From NCBI GenBank assembly GCA_031308135.1, contig JAHLJT010009436.1:123076786-123140785 (forward strand): a DNA stretch of 64,000 bases. The letters are read 5' to 3'. Origin of the DNA: Acheta domesticus (taxonomy: Eukaryota > Arthropoda > Insecta > Orthoptera > Gryllidae). Positions 23,426 through 35,620 of this stretch are shown one piece after another. Every line of letters starts with the position of its first letter. The stretch's first letter is position 1. Both the position numbers and the translations under genes were made by a program. Under the pieces are notes generated by a model. That model made no database searches and was not told where the DNA came from. It worked only from the letters and a program-made list of their open reading frames with translations.

Positions 23426-23700
23426 TGTGTTAAGGATGGTTTATAAACGGATAAAGGGTGACAGTAAAGTGAATGGCGTAGGAATGAGGTATGATGACCT
23501 TGCGAATTCTATGAAAATGTTTGCCAAACGCTCTTTGCCAATTAAAAAGATCTGCTGTGTCTGGGATTGAAATCTCGGTGTCATAGGCGGAGGACGAGTT
23601 GTTTAACCTTGGCATTGAATGAACAGATGAGCCCCTTAAAATCCAAGTGGTGTAACTCACATTTTTCTCCTTTGGAAATAATTAATGTTGCATTATTAGT

Positions 23701-23985
23701 GTTGCCTGGCGGCTTAGCTCATTGGTCACTGTGCTCGCTTTCCATGACGCGACGCCGGTTCGATTCCCGGTCAGGCAAGATTATAGTGTGCGTTTTCCTT
23801 GCAATGTCCCAGTATATGTTGGTGTGTCACGATGCGAAAATTCACTTCTCAGGTTAAGAAGACTAGAATACGGTGTAGAATGTCTTCGTTCTAATCACAT
23901 GTACCCCCTGTAACCCAGGCCGGGACGCTGCTGATAGACCATGGCCAGGACACTGGCCGACGCGCATAGTAGAGAGAGACACTAT
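23701..23985 (+). repeat. tRNA-derived SINE, family S1, copy 1
   Basis: Starts with a tRNA-like part: A box GGCTTAGCTCATTGGTCAC and B box GGTTCGATTCCCGG (23757-23770) about 40 bases apart. It continues with a body (GTGCGTTTTCCTTGCAATGT, then CACTTCTCAGGTTAAGAAGA) shared with the copy at 29555. It ends near an A/T-rich tail around 23985. It is not a working tRNA gene because the acceptor stem does not close. Confidence 0.8.
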
Positions 23986-24040
23986 AATTGAAAATTATTA
24001 TTGAAAATTCAGCAGTTCGCTATTTTATATATTTTTTACA

Positions 24041-24079
24041 TACGTGGGTTTCGAAAGGTAGATATTCGAAACCCACGTA
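24041..24079. other. Perfect 15-bp inverted repeat
   Basis: TACGTGGGTTTCGAA is followed by a 9-base spacer and its exact reverse complement. Flanking A and T extend the stem by one pair. It lies just downstream of a SINE in AT-rich sequence. No poly-T run suggests a terminator. It could be a small inverted-repeat insertion. Confidence 0.9.
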
Positions 24080-24309
24080 TATAAACCCAAGTATATTGTC
24101 ATGCAATACTGTGATGTATTCTTGCTTTGATATATGATAAATAATACCAATAATTTCCCCCCCCCTGATTTTTGAACTATTATGAAAGAATGAATCTCTC
24201 GACGTTTATCAATGCTATTATTTATTGCCTTTGCCCTGCTCTGCTCATAAATTTTCTCGATTTTAAATGTTTATTATCTTGATCCTACTTTTATCATTGC
24301 TCACGGATC

Positions 24310-24480
24310 TCGACATACAACATGTTACCTTCTACCTGTCGTATGTGGAGGTGTAATTATGTACAGAATTACTATTCCGGGAAGTTCTGTTCATTAAAAC
24401 AAATTATTGAATTGATGGCAACGAACTGCAAATTATCAGCCTTTTATTTTTCAAAGTACTAATTTAATATTTATTTTGAC
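24310..24480. repeat. Diverged dispersed repeat, copy 1
   Basis: Shares ACATACAACAT, AAGTTCTGT, ATTGAATTGATGGCAAC, AAATTATCAGCCTTTT and TAA..TTTATT blocks in order with 41568-41735. Sequence beyond the core is too diverged to trace by eye. The family is unknown. Confidence 0.65.
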
Positions 24481-27400
24481 ATTGTTACACTTTATGCTGA
24501 GCTCATTAATGATATGATCTGATCATTCCTATGTATTACATGTTTATAGTTTCGTACAGTTCCGATTTGAAGTTCATGGGCGTACTGCGATCTTCGCGCG
24601 CTATGATTATTTCTCGGATGAATTCCCAATCTTCAGGTTTGATACCGTCTGTGATATGTCCTTCTCGATGTCACTTCTATAATAATCTTACCTAGGGTCA
24701 ACATCGGTTTGCAAAAGTTCCCGGAGTATTATAAATTATTTAGTAATTTCATAGTGCGACTTGCCTTAGCTATGCTTCGGATGAACACCTACACGCGATT
24801 GTCTATCATCAACCAAAATTGCTAAAATATCATTCCCGTCTACGGATCTATCCTAATATAAACCCCCTTCAAACACGGAATCTACTTTGATTTAAATTTT
24901 AACTTGAAACCCGAATTAATATGATATCTTTAACCTCTTAATACATGCGACACTTAACATGTCAAAACTATTTATAAATCACTCTCTTCCCTACAATTGA
25001 ACTACTACCCCAAACTCAACTGAAAGGATACTCGTCCCGTGTCGGTCGCTGCATCCGTTCTACTTGACGACCAGCGAAAGAGATTATTTCATTTTCTCAG
25101 AACCACGGCTTCCAGTCCCACCTCCATACATTCTTTATGTAATCCTCTCGGGGTCGTGTTTCCTGTTTCTTTCCCAAATGAATAGCATGGAATATATTAA
25201 CTTGTTTATCGGCCGTCCTAATAACTTGTACTACTTGACTATAAGCGTTCTACATGCATATATTTACATCATATCTATAACGCTTGATTCCGTTTTCTCT
25301 CTTCAAATAAAACCGGGGGTTTCTGGCTTATCACAATATGGATTAATTTTGCGCCGTTATAGGCTTGTTACAAGGGCCTAAATGGATTTACACAACTTGT
25401 GATATTAACAGGTAAAGAATATGAGGAAATATGATATGCATTTCACAACATTGTATTTACACAATTTTTGTTACTTATCAACATCAACATAATTTCCATT
25501 TAGTAAACCGTTCCCGATAATTTTGTTGAGACTTTGTACAAGGGACTCAGTGGAATAACACCACGTGTGGTACGAAATCGTATAGGATATGATGAACAAG
25601 AAAATATGTAATGCAGTTAACATACTGTATTTACATATTTTTACAAACATTTTAAATTAAATGGACAATATGACCGAAAGTGTTATTGATATTGAAAAGA
25701 TACAAGAAATCGACATTTTAAATCTATGTTTAAAAGCTAAGTTTTATATATAAAATAAAAAACATATCCAATCTCAAATAAATTGAAATTTGTACACAAT
25801 TCACCATGTTACACAATTTTTGTTACTCATCAGTTATCATGAATATCAATAGGAGCATCACCTTTTAGAATTTAAGGGAATGATGGGATTGTGGGATTGC
25901 AAGGAAATATTTATATCCCTTTTGCACTGTTTCATTGATATTACGTTTGACCTACAACTGAATGGTGTTGTTTGAAGAAAAACGGTCATGGGCGAATTAA
26001 AAATTAATTAGTAATCCAACTGTACAGGATTTTGAGTAATCGACACCCGAATCAACTGAATTAAAATGATCTATGTCTCAAGTTTGCTACTTGTAGAAGA
26101 TGGATAGTACAATTGTAAAAAAATTTAATTTGATTTATTTTGTCACAGAACAGTAAAGTATGTACGTGACGTATGAGGGAGAAATAGAATCTGGGCACGG
26201 TTTCTTGAGATCTAATATCATTTCGCCACCTTTGCACCAAAAATAGAAGAGTGATGAATAAAAGTAGCAGCAAAGTGAGGTTAGTCACATTTGAAAATAA
26301 TTGTTAGTATTTCTAACAAGATAGTAACCCATACTCCCGGCTATACTCCTACCACAAGTAGCAAAAGGAGGGGTCAACAATACCTGCCCCTAGTGAAGCT
26401 ACACTTATGTCCAGAAGAAAAACAAAGAGCCATTTCAGCATCTCAGTGAATCTGGATGAAAATCTTAGTAATGTTTCATTACTCTGATAGGTGGTCTCTG
26501 AACCAGAAAATGAAGTAAATTACTTGTGACAGGCATATCAAATCCATCTATATGAATTTAAAGAAATGCTTTAATATATATTATTGGTAAAATAAATATA
26601 ATTTTTTACTTTCTTGCTCAGAATAGAAACAGCAGAAAAGACTAGCAGAAAAGACTTTACTTAAATTTGTTTATCAATTTCAATTTTTAATGTCATGAGG
26701 CAATTTGTTGTAAATTAATGAACAGGTATCATATCGCACACTTGCTACAAAAGTGACACAACTCAAAATGTCAGGTTCTATAAATCATGAAAAAACGTGT
26801 ATGGCAATAATGAAACATTACTAAGACAAACAAATTTATTTGCACTAATGAGAACAGATATAAAAACAGGATTAAATGGTGTTTTAAATATTTCTAGCAT
26901 TAACCCCAAAGAACTGACCGTTGTTTTAGTTATGTCATTTTTAATGTCTTGATCAGTCATGAATTCGCCCACTACCGGTGACTACACAACCGCCTACTAC
27001 CAGCCATACTGTGATGTTATAGAAACACACGTTTGATGACTGGTCGAGTATCATTTGTGCAACTGTGTCATAGTAACAACTGAAAAATGAAGATTTTTTG
27101 AGTAGTGTCATTTTTGTAGCAAGGGTGTAATATGTGTATTTCGTGTAGTGAGCTGTTGGATACCTGATGAATGTGATTTCTATGACGTGTATTGTAATTA
27201 TAAATATAAGTATTGTTTGAAAATAGGTTTCCAACGATAAGCTTGTCAGTTTTGATAAAAACTACAGATTGGTAAATAAATAGGCAAGGCAATAGTAAGA
27301 TTCTAAGCTCAGTGACCAGAGGCTTGCAGGAATCACGTGAATGGGTTTTGCTTATTATTCGAATTTTTTTCTGTAATCTAAAAGTATGGGTACAATAGGA

Positions 27401-27924
27401 TGCGCTTCCTCAGAATACTATTCCATACACAGGCGGGAATGTAGTACATTTGCAAAATACACGCATCGAGCTGAAAGGAGGCTGTTGAAAGAATTGAGAA
27501 TGCGCGATGAACTTAATTTAGTATTTAATTCAGTTTTATGGATATTTCATTTGAGGTTTGACTAAATTCAGAGAGCCAGAAGTTTCATTATTTTAACATC
27601 AGCCAATTGTATATTATTCATTTTCAATGGCGCAAGCGATTGACGGTTTGCAATGCCAAAATTCATTGATACAGTTTTCCTTCGTTAACGATTAATTTAT
27701 TACGAAACCAATTTGAAACTTCTGATGTCATACTATTTATTGTTTCTTTTGTGAAAAGAACATTGGTGTCCTAAATTCGCAAGGATGATCTACTTGTTAA
27801 GTGTGAAAGTAGGCGACATAGGGATCGGTATAGAGGATAAAATAAGTAAGAACGATTAATTGAGATTCAAAACATATCGTAACTCCAAGATAGGAATGGT
27901 GAAATGCAAATAACGAATGTATAT
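24481..27924. other. AT-rich intronic sequence, no gene recognised
   Basis: Scattered short frames without domains. The stretch 24590-25400 is somewhat less AT-rich and may continue the dispersed repeat that begins at 24310. Nothing else is identifiable. Confidence 0.4.
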
Positions 27925-27985
27925 TATTATTATATTTATTATTATTATTATAAATATAATATAAACATATTATTATTATACAATG
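27925..27985. repeat. ATT/TAT microsatellite, partly inverted
   Basis: Imperfect TATTATTATT sequence with an ATAATATAA section, so the region can fold on itself. Short Tyr/Ile-rich frames here are artefacts. Confidence 0.8.
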
Positions 27986-29554
27986 GAGGGATGTTCGTTG
28001 ATAGACAAACTGATACGTCGATTCACAAATATTTTTCGCTAATTCCATTAATTACGATCCATATCTCAGTGCAATGTACCGCCCTTATATTTTGTAAAAG
28101 TGTCTTCCATTCAACACCATAAAAAGCAGTACAAGTATCAACGCCATTTTTTGATCAGATTATACTAAGAAATTATAAATTTACTAAAAGCGTACAACGA
28201 GAGACGTTTCTGCAAAAGAAAGTAAACTAGAATGATGTTTTGTTTACGCTAAGGCTTTAATCCTCTCTATTTATAAAAACAGTTTGAAATTTTCTGAATC
28301 AGCAATGAACTGGTACAAACATTTATGGTTTACCATGACAATTAGTTTTCAGACGTCAATTCATTCTTATATGGACACGTCGCAAAGCTTGGTGTTTGCT
28401 TCCAATAATACACAATCAAAACAAATCCCGCTCAAACAATGCCGTGTCGTAAAATATTGTAAATATAGAATGTGGCTCGTAAAATGCGTACTCATAAAGT
28501 TGTAACATATTGTGGCAGTCAGAAGCGTAGCTCAAATATCGCTGACGTTGTGAGGAAACTAATAAAATATATCGCGAACATTGATTAGAAAGGAAGTTTT
28601 TCATCGGAGGTCAACGTACAAGCATTTTGACCCTCAAAGCTTGGAAGTGTTTGAGATTAAATAGACACCTTTTCGATAATAGTGAGTGCACATTAGGAAT
28701 GACTTATATTTTTTAGTGAGCAACATAATGATTCTGCACACAACGGATAAAACTATTAGCTTCGACATTATTTAAAACATACGTAAAAACGAATTAATAT
28801 TTTTTTCATTCTCAAAAATACGTCATATATATCTGCGAATATCAGTTCAATTTGAATAAAAAATACAGCGGGCTTATTATTAATTTTAGATCAAATTGAC
28901 AATGTTGATTTAATGTATTTAAAGTTGCCAAATCAAAGATCAGAGGGCAAAGTCAGTCAATTTACTGTCGGAAAAATTAAAATAATGATTGTTTTAAATA
29001 TTAAATTTATTGTTTACACATTTACTTCCAATGTTGCATTTTATAGACAGTTTAAAATTCACAAACTTGAACATTTTCGGTACAGGTAGAATATCTAAAA
29101 ATAATTAGTTCTACTTGTCATTTTGGGCGGAATAATGTATTTTTATATTGAATTAATATGAGCCGGAACGAAAAAGTTTGGGGAATAACTGGCGGTTCAC
29201 TGTTGTTAAAAAAGTCGACATCCGTTGCATGTATCGCATTCACTTCCTGGAAAGCAGTGAGTGGCGGCCACAGAAATTGATCACTCTCTGTGAGTGATTT
29301 ATGCTTCGGTCGTTTTGCTGACGGGATATTCTTTTGGGAATGGATTATTTATCGGATTTTTTAACCGCGTTGCAGAACTGTGCTTCAGTGTTTGCGAGAT
29401 CGAATTTCCCCTGTGATGAACTGTGACTTACCAACATTGGTGGCTGTGCAGTTATTACAACCCTTTTGAGAGGCAAGTTAGAAAGAAATTTTGACATATT
29501 TCACTGCAATACGACTTTTCACAAATATAGTCAACCACTCTAATATTGCCCTCG
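27986..29554. other. AT-rich intronic sequence, no gene recognised
   Basis: No coding frame with a recognisable domain and no RNA gene seen. 29190-29420 is slightly GC-richer but featureless. Confidence 0.45.
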
Positions 29555-29815
29555 AGTTTTAGTTCATTGGTCAACTTGCTTGCTTTCCATGACGCGACCC
29601 CGAGTTCGATTCCCGATCGGGCAAGATTATAATGTGCGTTTTCCTTACAATGTCCCAGTACATGTCGCTGTGTGACGACGAGAAAACTCACTTCTCAGCT
29701 TGAGAAGACCAGAATACGGTTTAGGGATGTATTCGTGCTAACCACATGTACCCCTTAACCGATGGCCGCGAGGCTGGAACGCTGCTTGTAGGCCCGTTCG
29801 CGGGCTGTCGCGCTA
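29555..29815 (+). repeat. tRNA-derived SINE, family S1, copy 2
   Basis: Matches copy 1 at 23701 through most of its length: TTTAGTTCATTGGTCA as a decayed A box, TGCTTTCCATGACGCGAC, B box GAGTTCGATTCCCGA (29603-29617), GTGCGTTTTCCTTACAATGT and ACCACATGTACCCCTTAACC. It lacks the first bases of the tRNA-like head. Substitutions are spread evenly, as expected of an old insertion. Confidence 0.8.
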
Positions 29816-29879
29816 GTTACAGGCAGACTCTAATATTATTCTTTCCTAATGTCGCGTAGTTGTCACGTAACCTCGTTGT

Positions 29880-30215
29880 GCCTTTGTGCTACTTTTCAAC
29901 CGAGATCACAAACGTAGATCCGGGAGTGGAGATGGATGAACTGTGATTTCGCACTGAATTACAGTGTTGCGACGGTATGCGGCGTCTCAAAATAACGCGC
30001 CGAGAAAGCGGCGCGAAACCGCAGCCTCGAGTGTTATCAGGACGGCGAACCAGCGGAGGGGCCGGCCAATGGAGAGCAAGCGGCCAGTGTGAGAAGCGAC
30101 AGCTGAGAAGCGAGGCTATGCGAAGGCTTGGAATAAAGCCGTGCGCCGCCACCGGAGTGACAGTGTGTGCGGAAGTTCCAGAGAGAATACGAGTGCCAGT
30201 AAAGTTTTGACTACA
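29880..30215. other. GC-rich intronic block of unknown role
   Basis: A GC-rich patch with CCAAT (30065), a polyadenylation-like AATAAA (30130), and frames on both strands without domains. The composition and the AATAAA would fit a solo LTR of an old retrotransposon, but I see no matching second LTR or terminal TG/CA with target duplication. Confidence 0.3.
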
Positions 30216-33200
30216 GTTCGACCCGGCATTTTGGAATTTGGACCTTCTTGAGTGGATTCACGGTGAACTGCGCTTGTGTTGGAAAATCTCCTGATACAAC
30301 GATAAATTGGCTTAGGCCCTGGACATTCTTGTGGTTTTTGGAGATATCACTGCGTGTAAGGAAATTCTCTGTGTTCTGAATAAAAACTATGTTGTCGTTG
30401 ACATTGTGTTTTTCCTGGATACAAGACAGCGTATTATTCGCTTCTCTGCATACCACTACTGATTATGTGTATTAAGAATGCTTCTTTAATCTATTAACCA
30501 GAATTCGCGTCTTTCTCTTTGTAGAATGTCAGTATAGCGGCAAATATTTGTGTTGTTATTCTGGCGATTCATAATATTTTTCTGCACCTCCCATGGCAGC
30601 CGTTATCCCCAACCGCGATGCTTCCATCTCTCCAGGAAACATACGATCTACAAAGACTACCAGTGGTGGTTTCTCAGGGTAGGGCAGGGAGAGAAGTCCA
30701 CCTACGCATTATTATTCCAAATGTAACTGTATTAAAATAAAATAATATATCATATTAAAATATTTATGATTTTTGAGAAAAATATGTATTATTTATGATT
30801 TGATAGCTATTTACGTTGAGTTTTGCACTACCATGCTCTTAAGCAGACCTGCACAGCATTTTGCACTTTCACTGACGTCACGAGCTGCGCGCGGGCAACT
30901 CGGGAGCAAATGCGAAAATCGATGAAGGGTGGGATAAGACTCACTCTAGAAGTGGGGACGACCAATCAGAACGCGCAATTCGAAAGATAGCGCGTAAATT
31001 TCAAGAGCAATCAGAGAGAACATGACGGTCATATACAGTTCAAGTAATATTATCTTTTGTATTATATTGCAAATGTTTGTTCTCGGTATATGACAGGGAG
31101 AAATATGAAACTACAACGAATTATACCTATTAGATTTCGACACCAAGTATTATAATTGCTTGTAGGGCTTATAATGTAATTCGCTTTGCTACGATGTAAT
31201 CACAAATTTAGTGTTGTGCTAAACACAAAATTTTGATACTGAATTGTTTTTGTTTGATGACAGCAATAAACTATTTTTTATTAACTATGTTTAATTGTAT
31301 CAGACGGTTCTCTCAAAGCAAAAACATATTGTTCTTAAAAAAAAACATGATTATTTTCTGTTCTAATTTCTGACAAGAGTGTAGAGTCATTTACAAGATC
31401 GAATCGAATAAATCGATTGGCCGTAACATATCGTGACAGAAGTTTGCTCGTTGATCTCTTTTATTCAGTTTCATAATGGGGAAAAATGGTCACAAATGTA
31501 CTATTAAACATTACCCTTCTTGGAATTGCCACATATTCTATTTTTATGTCAATCCTGATGTGAGAGATTGCTCTCATGATTTTCTTCATTTTTCTATGAT
31601 TTGGAGATTATAACATTCCTGGTGAACAATCAATTATTAAATTGCAATTTCATGTTAGATAGAATTAAATAATATTTTTTTCTTATATAAAAACATATAT
31701 TTTAAAGCTATTGCTTTAAAATAATGCTGAAGAGTCACAATGAGCATGTTATTTTATTTTTAAAAAATAGAAAATGAAATTACATACAGTGATGGATACA
31801 AAGGTGGATATACAGTAGTGCACAGAACTTAAGCAGTGAATTATGACCCTGGTAACTTGAAATACTAGACATAATTCATTTAAACAAATGGGCATATAAT
31901 TTTGAAGCATGGATCATTGTATGAGACGCCCAGGCATTCAATCTACGCGCCGTGTCGTGCTACGTCAGACGCCTCCCCTCCCCGCAAAGCTTCCTACTCC
32001 TCACTACTTGCACTTTCGGCGCTGCCGCGGGCAGAAGATCTGCTCGCAAGGGCAGAATGCCCGCGGGAGCAGGCGTTGTGCAGGCCTGCTCTTCAGTGAC
32101 GCGGAAACTACCGAAATCATTCTGAGGAAAGACGCGCAGCTTTTCTTATTGTCTTTTGTTAATTGCTCGAATCAAACAGCATTGCTGCGGCCAGAAAAGG
32201 AAGCATTTTTTAATTGAGCCGTATGGCTCTAAGGGAGGAATTTCTCTCTTGATTTGATCTACCATCTAGCGACGTCTTATCAAATAGATCAACCCATCAC
32301 GAAGCTTTGTGATGCAATGAGTCAAGAGCAAAGGCTGGCTCACGGTGTAATTGTATACGGTGAACGCGCGAGCGAAAGGACCCCGAAGCGAGAGTTGTCT
32401 CTTATCTTAAGTCGACGCAAGTTATTCAATTTATTTTTTTGTTTCATTTTAAGAAGTTTATGCTTTACATTTCTTTCCTCCTTGAAAAAAACATACGCCA
32501 GTCGACACTGGATGCAACGACCTGACAATATTTGGTAAAATGTTTGCTTATACGAAAATTGTTTTTTAAGTATCTTATAGCGTTTGTTCTCTTCTATATT
32601 ACCAGAATGTTTCTATGTATAGATTATTTCAAAAATTCAAGTAAAATATAAACCATGTACTAATTCATATTCACTAAGTGTACAGCTATGGTTATACATT
32701 AGTACGTGGCACCATTTTACTTGGGTTTTTTAAATAATCCCCTCTTATGAAGCATTCTGGTGATAAAAAGAGAACGCATTCTCTGTGATAATAAAAGAAA
32801 CAATTTTTGTAATTTATTAAGTCTGTTGTTTTATTTTCAAGAGAGTACTAACGGTGAGGGCGAGATATTTCAAACGTAAACCAAAACAATTGAGTAATAA
32901 TGAACAGATAAATATTTTCAGAAATAAATTAACTGTTATACTTTCTCTTCACGAGCATCAATGTTGAAATGTTTGACCTTTGACTGCCTGTATAGGTGAT
33001 TTTGAGCACGTCTGCTTAATCCATTTTTCGTTGAAAGCTGAATGTGTTGTAGGCGTGGCCAAACTGTTTTCAATTCAAAACGTAAACAAAACATTGACAG
33101 AACGTCGAAAAACCACAATCACCTAACAGGTGCTGATGCTGGAGGTAAAGCAAAATGAAGGAACGAATTGGGCCAATATTCGTTGTCACGATGCTTTTAT

Positions 33201-33560
33201 TGACTTTTCCTTTCACGTGACTATATTTGTGAATCGCGCGAAGAGCAGAGTATTCAATTTTAGACAAAGCAAACAGACTACAACCGCACATCCGTTTGTA
33301 GCATTTTGATTGTTGCCGATGCACACAAACTATATTTGTTCTAGAACTTTATCAAACCGAAATCAATGTTTTGATCTACGAAATTCTTTCGAGGGAAAGT
33401 GATAATGCATTTTAGAGGTCTATATTTTTCTGATAATCTCTGATGACGCGTAATATGAGGAAAATGAATTTAATACTTCTTAATAATCGTATTAAATCGC
33501 AATATTAAGATATATCAACCAATAATTATTGTTTAACGAATTTAAATATTTTCACTTAAG
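30216..33560. other. Intronic sequence, mostly AT-rich
   Basis: No gene recognised. Two GC-richer patches stand out: 30850-31010, with GACGTCA and CCAATCA strings, and 31910-32110. Both have open short frames without domains. The rest is AT-rich. Confidence 0.35.
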
Positions 33561-33800
33561 TACAGGCGCATTCAGAAAGTACGTGTTCCTAGGTCGTCAA
33601 CAAAATGAAAACACAATTTCATGAAAAACTTTATTGTAGTAAATACAGGATATATATAGCACTATGTTTCCCTATAATTACCACCAGAATTGACACAGTT
33701 GGCATACCGTGAGATCAACATTTGTATTCCTGTGTTGTAGACGTCTGCCGCCTAGGATAGGCACCATTATTTGACAGCCACCTGCAACTCGTCGTCTCTG
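33561..33800 (-). mobile_element. Mariner-like transposon relic, 3' end
   Basis: On the minus strand, the 29 codons before a stop at 33662 read as the C-terminus of a mariner-type transposase: ADVYNTGIQMLISRYANCV, then NSGGNYRET. Upstream in that frame there is a TAG at 33751 and then a DELQVAVK-like piece. The plus strand begins with TACAGGCGCATTCAGAAAG at 33561, which has the TA-CAGG form of a mariner end. The N-terminal and catalytic parts are missing. Confidence 0.65.
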
Positions 33801-34220
33801 TGAAGGCTATGTTCAATCTCGCGAACAATTACAAGGAAACTCGCCAGCAGGGTGCAGCCTCAAATTGTCTTTCCCCCGCGCGGCCAACATTCTTCGGCTG
33901 CCCCACCTTCAAAGTTTCTCACGGCTCTAGCACGTTTATACAAAAACATAAGAAATGAAACACAGATGTTCAGGCAACAAAACAATTCTCGTCGAGCCCT
34001 CTTTGCCGCAAGCGCCGAAGCGCCGCGCACCGCGTATTGTACTGTAAGCCGGGGAAGGGGCTAGAGGCCATTAGCCACCACCGGCGCGTGGGGCGCGGTC
34101 GTCAAGCCATTCTACCTGCTTTTCTCAGTCTTCGGCGGCCAGACATATTTACAAACATTCCAAATATCGCTACGTGCCTCCCGCTCCAATACAGGCGTTA
34201 ATATTCGCCGACTACGAGCG
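33801..34220. other. GC-balanced intronic sequence, unassigned
   Basis: Contains a short frame without domains. It leads into a CGCCCG tandem repeat. Nothing is recognised. Confidence 0.35.
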
Positions 34221-34240
34221 CATCTGCTAGGCAGCCGCGT

Positions 34241-34275
<35 letters not shown>

Positions 34276-34290
34276 ACCGCGCCCGCCTCA
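34221..34290. repeat. GC hexanucleotide tandem repeat (CGCCCG)n
   Basis: About nine units of CGCCCG/CGACCG, nearly perfect, in an otherwise unremarkable region. Confidence 0.9.
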
Positions 34291-34499
34291 CCGCCCCTTA
34301 CTCTCAACCAGCATCGCGGTTCCCGTGAGAAAATACCAAACCTTGCTAATGAGATGCAGCCATCGCGGGCACAGCCAGTGCCACCCACAAGTCACGTGAC
34401 ACACTTCAAAACATATCAACAAATAGCGAGCATCTCTCGCGGCACACAGCGTCTCACTGCATATCATAGGCTAGCTGCAGATGTCACGTGACTCTCCCT

Positions 34500-34975
34500 C
34501 CTCTGCTTTCGGAAACATACGCTTCAATAAATACGGCAACTTCGCTCCCACGCGCCACTCTTATGTCAAACTATCAGTCAATTTCGCTACTACTACGCAG
34601 GCACTTCAATGTCATTTCTTCAATGTCATTTCTACTAAGTGAAACTATCAGTCAAACTCTGCTACTGTTATGTCAAACTTCAATGTCATTTCTTCTACGT
34701 CGTAACTACTACCGCAACTGTTATGTCAAACTCTTCGGTCAAACTACTATACTGCTGCTACAATTACTGCTCTGTTCACTACTATGTGAAACTACGCAGT
34801 CACTTCTGTGTCAAACTCTGCTACTACTAAGTCATTTTCTACTGCTACCACTACGCAGTCACTCTTCAGTCGATCTCACTGCTACTACGCAGTCACTCTT
34901 CAGTCAATCTCACTGCTACTATTACGCAGTCACTCTACATCGAACTACTATTATTGCTGCCACAATTACTACTCT
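34500..34975 (+). repeat. Degenerate tandem array with GTCA.TCT core
   Basis: Many imperfect units built from TATGTCAAACT, CTTCAATGTCATTTCT, CTGCTACTACTA and ACGCAGTCACTCTTCAGTCA. Best order is at 34850-34945, where ACGCAGTCACTCTTCAGTC recurs with a period of about 35-45 bases. A frame of more than 200 codons crosses it, but its Ser/Thr/Leu-rich translation follows the repeat and is not a protein I recognise. Confidence 0.65.
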
Positions 34976-35620
34976 ACTCGTCAGACAGCCTGCGAACGAG
35001 TCAGCTGTCCTTGCTCTGCCTATCAAGGCTCCGGCAATCAATCGGCGCGGCCAGCAGGCCGCGATCAACATTCGGGCCACCCGTGAATCGGCCTTCACCT
35101 GGCCCAGTCAACAATACGGGCCGCTCCAGCAGTCGAGTACGCGCCCATGGTGACATCCAGCCTACCAGCCGTACCATCCGCAGCTCATTTCAACCGACGG
35201 CGCACACACACTCAGCCGTCTGACCTGGGTTGGTGCTTGCTGTACTGTCATCAAACTGTAAGTGTAAACTTCAAGCAAGAAGAAACTTTTAATTACAAAC
35301 ATTCATTGGTCCTCCGGCTTACTGCCTAACTATTTACTTGTAAAACTAATCAATATTTGAAGAATTAAATTAAATTTATTCACAAGTGCATTGCCTTTCA
35401 TTTGCCCCTAAGAAACAATCCCCTGAAACCTGATCTGACCCTGTATGTAGTCGCTTCGCAGAACGGACCTCGCACCGCGCTGCATCCACTACAGGCTAAT
35501 ACTGACCGGATTCGGCTCGGCTCACAATGGATCATCTGCATCAGTTTCGCTAGAAGGAGTTTGATTCATTTGACTGTCGATACCTCTATGGAATCATGAA
35601 CAATAATTGAAGGTAAAGTG
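34976..35620 (+). other. Possible LTR-retrotransposon remnant
   Basis: A GC-balanced stretch that shifts to AT-rich sequence near 35240 and contains CATTGGTCCTCCGGC (about 35305), a string that resembles sequence just 3' of LTRs in BEL/Pao-type elements. No gag or pol frame and no paired LTR was found, so this is only a suggestion. Confidence 0.25.

Noticed and set aside
34488..35153. A 221-codon plus-strand frame
   Set aside because: The translation mirrors an imperfect tandem repeat and has no recognisable fold or codon pattern.
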